From contig JAIRRJ010000086.1 of the NCBI GenBank assembly GCA_031256035.1, forward strand, positions 33,008 through 97,007: a stretch of 64,000 nucleotides of DNA, read 5' to 3'. The first letter of the stretch is position 1. The number at the start of each line of letters is the position of its first letter. The stretch is from Treponema sp. (GTDB taxonomy: Bacteria; Spirochaetota; Spirochaetia; Treponematales; Breznakiellaceae). Shown piece by piece: positions 62,501 through 64,000 of the stretch. The notes beneath the pieces are model-generated. The model was not told the origin of the DNA and made no database searches. It saw nothing but the letters and a program-made list of their open reading frames with translations. Position numbers and translations under genes: made by a program.

Positions 62501-64000
62501 TCGTACCATCAGCCAGCCTAATCGAATACATACCACGGTTGGCAATCACCCCGCCCGATGAGTAAAGTGTTACGAGGGTTCCGGCAAGTGCGCCAACTGT
62601 CCCCGCTATTTTATCCAGCCAAATACGGGGCTTGACTTCCCTCAATCTTGATTTTTCTCCAAGACCCGCAAGCATACGCACAGTGCGGTCAAAAGAATCA
62701 TTGTTAAGGGTTCTGAAAATATAAAATCCCCTGATCGTTTCGTACAGGTCATCAACATTCCAGTCCTTTTCACAGCAGAGGGCAAGGATAATCTGCGCCA
62801 GTATGTCCAGTGGATTTTCAATGGGGCGGATTTCTTCGATGTCGCGTTCATCAACCGCACCTTTCAGCGCGGCGGCAAGCAGCAGATCCATTCCGTGAAA
62901 AGCGAAAAGTTTTCCTTTGCTCACCTTTCCAACGCCATGACCGGAACGGCCTACGCGCTGCAATGCCTGCGATACGTTGCCGGTACTCCCCGCAAGTACA
63001 ACTTCGTCCACGCTGCCGATGTCGATGCCAAGTTCAAGAGACGCGGTGGCGACAACGCAGGGAAGTGTCCCTTCAGCAAGACCTTTCTCAACGCTGCGCC
63101 TCAGTTCCTTCGCAAGCGAACCGTGATGCGTAAACGCGGGAACGCCTTCCATGTTCAGGTAGTAGCAGAGCCGTTCTGCCCTCCGCCGCGAATCGGTAAA
63201 GACGAGCAACGTGCCGCCCTGTCCAATCCGGCTTAAAATATAATCTATTACTCCCGTATAGCGCTTTCCGTATTTGTCGATGCGCTCTGCGGCCTTGTTT
63301 TCCGGCGAAGCATTTTGCGTAATGTCGCTTTCAACATCGGGGTATTCTACTGTTAGGTCAATTTTCTTTTCGGAAACAGGAGCGACCACTTTGACCTGCC
63401 TCCCGATCCCGCCCACAAAATCGGCGGCTATTTGCGGATTGCGGATGGTGGCGGAAAGGCTTATCCGCTGAAATTCTCCGGCGACCCGGTTGAGCCTGTC
63501 GATCTGGCATGAAAGAAAAGAGCCGCGCTTGTTTCCAAGCACCGCGTGGATTTCGTCAATGATGAGGTATTTGACATCTGACAACGCCTGCCTGCCCTTG
63601 GGATTCAAAAGAAGTATCGCGAGGCTCTCCGGCGTAAGGGCGAGTATCGATGGAGGGCGAATGAAAAAACGCCGACGCTCAGACTGCGGCGTATCGCCTG
63701 AACGTGTTTCCACCCGCACCGGCGGAAAAGAAAGCCCCTCTTTTTCAAAACGGGCGCGAATTGCCGCAAGGGGCTCAAGCAGGTTGCGCTTGATGTCTTC
63801 GTTTAACGCTTTTAATGGAGAGACATACAGCACCGAAAGTTTTTCAGCCGGATACGCAGGCGGCGATCCATCGCCCACAGTACAAAAGCGCGAAATTGCC
63901 GAAAGAAAGGCAGTAAGCGTTTTCCCGCTGCCTGTAGGCGCAAGGGCAAGGACATTTTCGCCGCGCTCGATCAACGGCCACGCTTCCGCCTGTACGGAAG
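59568..64000 (-). CDS. lhr: Lhr-type DEAD/DEAH helicase (5' end outside window)
   Basis: The visible part is about 1476 residues. It opens V-Q-A-E-A-W-P-L-I-E-R-G-E-N, the Q-motif region just before Walker A A-P-T-G-S-G-K-T, so the start lies beyond the window. It shows D-E-I-H motif II, S-A-T-I motif III, and V-A-T-A-S-L-E-L-G-I-D-I-G and Q-R-V-G-R-S-G-H-G motifs IV-VI. A long C-terminal region with winged-helix and Lhr-specific domains follows, ending in a four-Cys-like segment. Lhr helicases unwind RNA-DNA hybrids in DNA repair. The in-frame TTG 63974 is internal to the Q motif and is not the start. Confidence 0.92.
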   Translation of the reverse strand, partial: SVQAEAWPLIERGENVLALAPTGSGKTLTAFLSAISRFCTVGDGSPPAYPAEKLSVLYVSPLKALNEDIKRNLLEPLAAIRARFEKEGLSFPPVRVETRSGDTPQSERRRFFIRPPSILALTPESLAILLLNPKGRQALSDVKYLIIDEIHAVLGNKRGSFLSCQIDRLNRVAGEFQRISLSATIRNPQIAADFVGGIGRQVKVVAPVSEKKIDLTVEYPDVESDITQNASPENKAAERIDKYGKRYTGVIDYILSRIGQGGTLLVFTDSRRRAERLCYYLNMEGVPAFTHHGSLAKELRRSVEKGLAEGTLPCVVATASLELGIDIGSVDEVVLAGSTGNVSQALQRVGRSGHGVGKVSKGKLFAFHGMDLLLAAALKGAVDERDIEEIRPIENPLDILAQIILALCCEKDWNVDDLYETIRGFYIFRTLNNDSFDRTVRMLAGLGEKSRLREVKPRIWLDKIAGTVGALAGTLVTLYSSGGVIANRGMYSIRLADGTKIGEVDEVFVWERRIGDCFDFGAQGWRITKIGAESIEVYPLGKRADYIPFWIGDTMFRSPVLTERVIVILEQYNNTATIESHLSKAPCDSLKEFLVSQRRAQNGAPLPDSKNIVVEIIEGTELNRDFCTVVFHSFRGGTINYPLSLALSLELEEMLNLRVEYFSNDDSILFLLPHLGLQEAGQSTEEIIRSALAALETGDSVGLTKGERLFRNRLESSGVFGANFREAAERSLLLPKAPFGKRTPLWVMRQRSRRLFDAVAGEDGFPAIAEAWRSCLVDMFDMNGFRETMTAINNGSVTLSFFHSGVPSPFSKDLVREETNTLIYEDDRRGDLSNRAATLSDKVIEEAIGNVDLRPVLKAETVDSFVSRLRREISGWAPEDELSLNEWVKERIAIPLDEWKILCSVMPQDLVNNIDSSRILTVMRNGASIASVVHREWEESWNNEALSLLDQWLRYEGPISIQRICEVFGVSAGEAEDAVNALVEVDEVVCDVKIAVSGEQSVNPANNNTAHCSLLTVQSLLCDRENLEMLLRLSRKKERPVIKERPASLLIPFLALRQGLAGESSTAFRKNLYAWTAPAKLWETEILYARDAAYNPETLDREIREAKLVWYGAGKERIGFCRPEDLDLAYGSLAAEGAAEKQDTGMEPLLASAFFNRPRDFWEIKNELATDSRTCIEALWREVWQGRITADSLEPVRRGIAAGYVPKNIDVPQITDNEHSKNTSSFNANPFGRQPRIPGALKNRWRSGAPVHGNWFSLVMDEEHSSGNPLEEDAINRDRVRLLLNRWGVLCRPLLEHEAPQFSWSKLLPAMRRMELAGELTAGRFFAGINSLQFASPSIIAELEQAESFSGIYWMNAQDPASPAGLEIEGLEYPLCASCNGVSRARTAGSRLFFRGAALIAISGKNGKELQIFIETGDPDIEKLIEFFKKPRTRTVLPENKIVVEKINNETAAQSVYAQYFKNQKFLSDRGKLIFW

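Overview
The window looks like chromosomal DNA of a spirochaete, most likely a Treponema of the termite-gut or rumen type. The main grounds are gene content. There is a TatT/TatP/TRAP permease set like that of Treponema pallidum, a Treponema-style PPi/ATP phosphofructokinase, BspA-like leucine-rich surface proteins, a CsgG/LpoB-type lipoprotein, and lipoprotein signal peptides of the form MKNTIKFLGII...MAAC that I associate with termite-gut treponemes. The species call is inference; no rRNA or tRNA gene was recognised in the window.

Layout. 1-1.3 kb: three small AT-rich genes that resemble an immunity-gene cassette and differ in base composition from the rest. 1.3-6.1 kb: an SPFH protein and an ankyrin protein that both carry zinc ribbons, then a FIST sensor protein with a hybrid histidine kinase. 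6.1-14 kb: a radical SAM enzyme of the AmrS type, NudC, the HflK-HflC pair with a third membrane protein, phosphofructokinase and a solute-binding lipoprotein. 14.1-20.4 kb: a ribosome/GTPase operon (rplU, prp, rpmA, CDF transporter, obg, a nadD-yqeK fusion, an LCP/LytR_C protein, rsfS) converging on a polyacidic protein. 20.8-24.8 kb: ispE, a membrane protein, a HisKA_3 kinase with its NarL-type regulator, and a lipoprotein. 24.8-30 kb: a DUF4143 ATPase, rnhA, a J-domain protein, ornithine carbamoyltransferase and phosphoglucomutase. 30-37.5 kb: an LRR protein, an MBL-fold lipoprotein, the Tat TRAP transporter and a sodium:neurotransmitter-type symporter. 37.5-44.6 kb: an ABC exporter, several poorly known proteins including an HExxH lipoprotein, and a divergent XRE regulator/lipoprotein pair with a promoter-operator. 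44.8-50.9 kb: an Mla-type lipid ABC operon, an RNA ligase, a noncoding block with a candidate 6S RNA, a GerMN protein and a YmdB phosphoesterase. 51-64 kb: an SDR-like protein, a DNA glycosylase, a NYN-LOTUS protein, an LRR pair, an XPB helicase with its partner, and most of an Lhr helicase running off the right edge.

Three themes cut across genes. First, several genes lack a Shine-Dalgarno sequence and have a sigma70-like promoter whose -10 box ends about 6-8 nt before the start codon, which predicts leaderless mRNAs. Second, short perfect palindromes of the type CGAAnn...nnTTCG occur both between genes and, in frame, inside genes, comparable in behaviour to Rickettsia palindromic elements. 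Third, two genes (prp and the TRAP permease) appear to start at CTG or ATT. The best candidate for an unannotated functional RNA is a 175-nt element at 48869-49043 with a closing stem, a symmetrical 21/21-nt central bubble and a long terminal stem, which is the architecture of 6S RNA.
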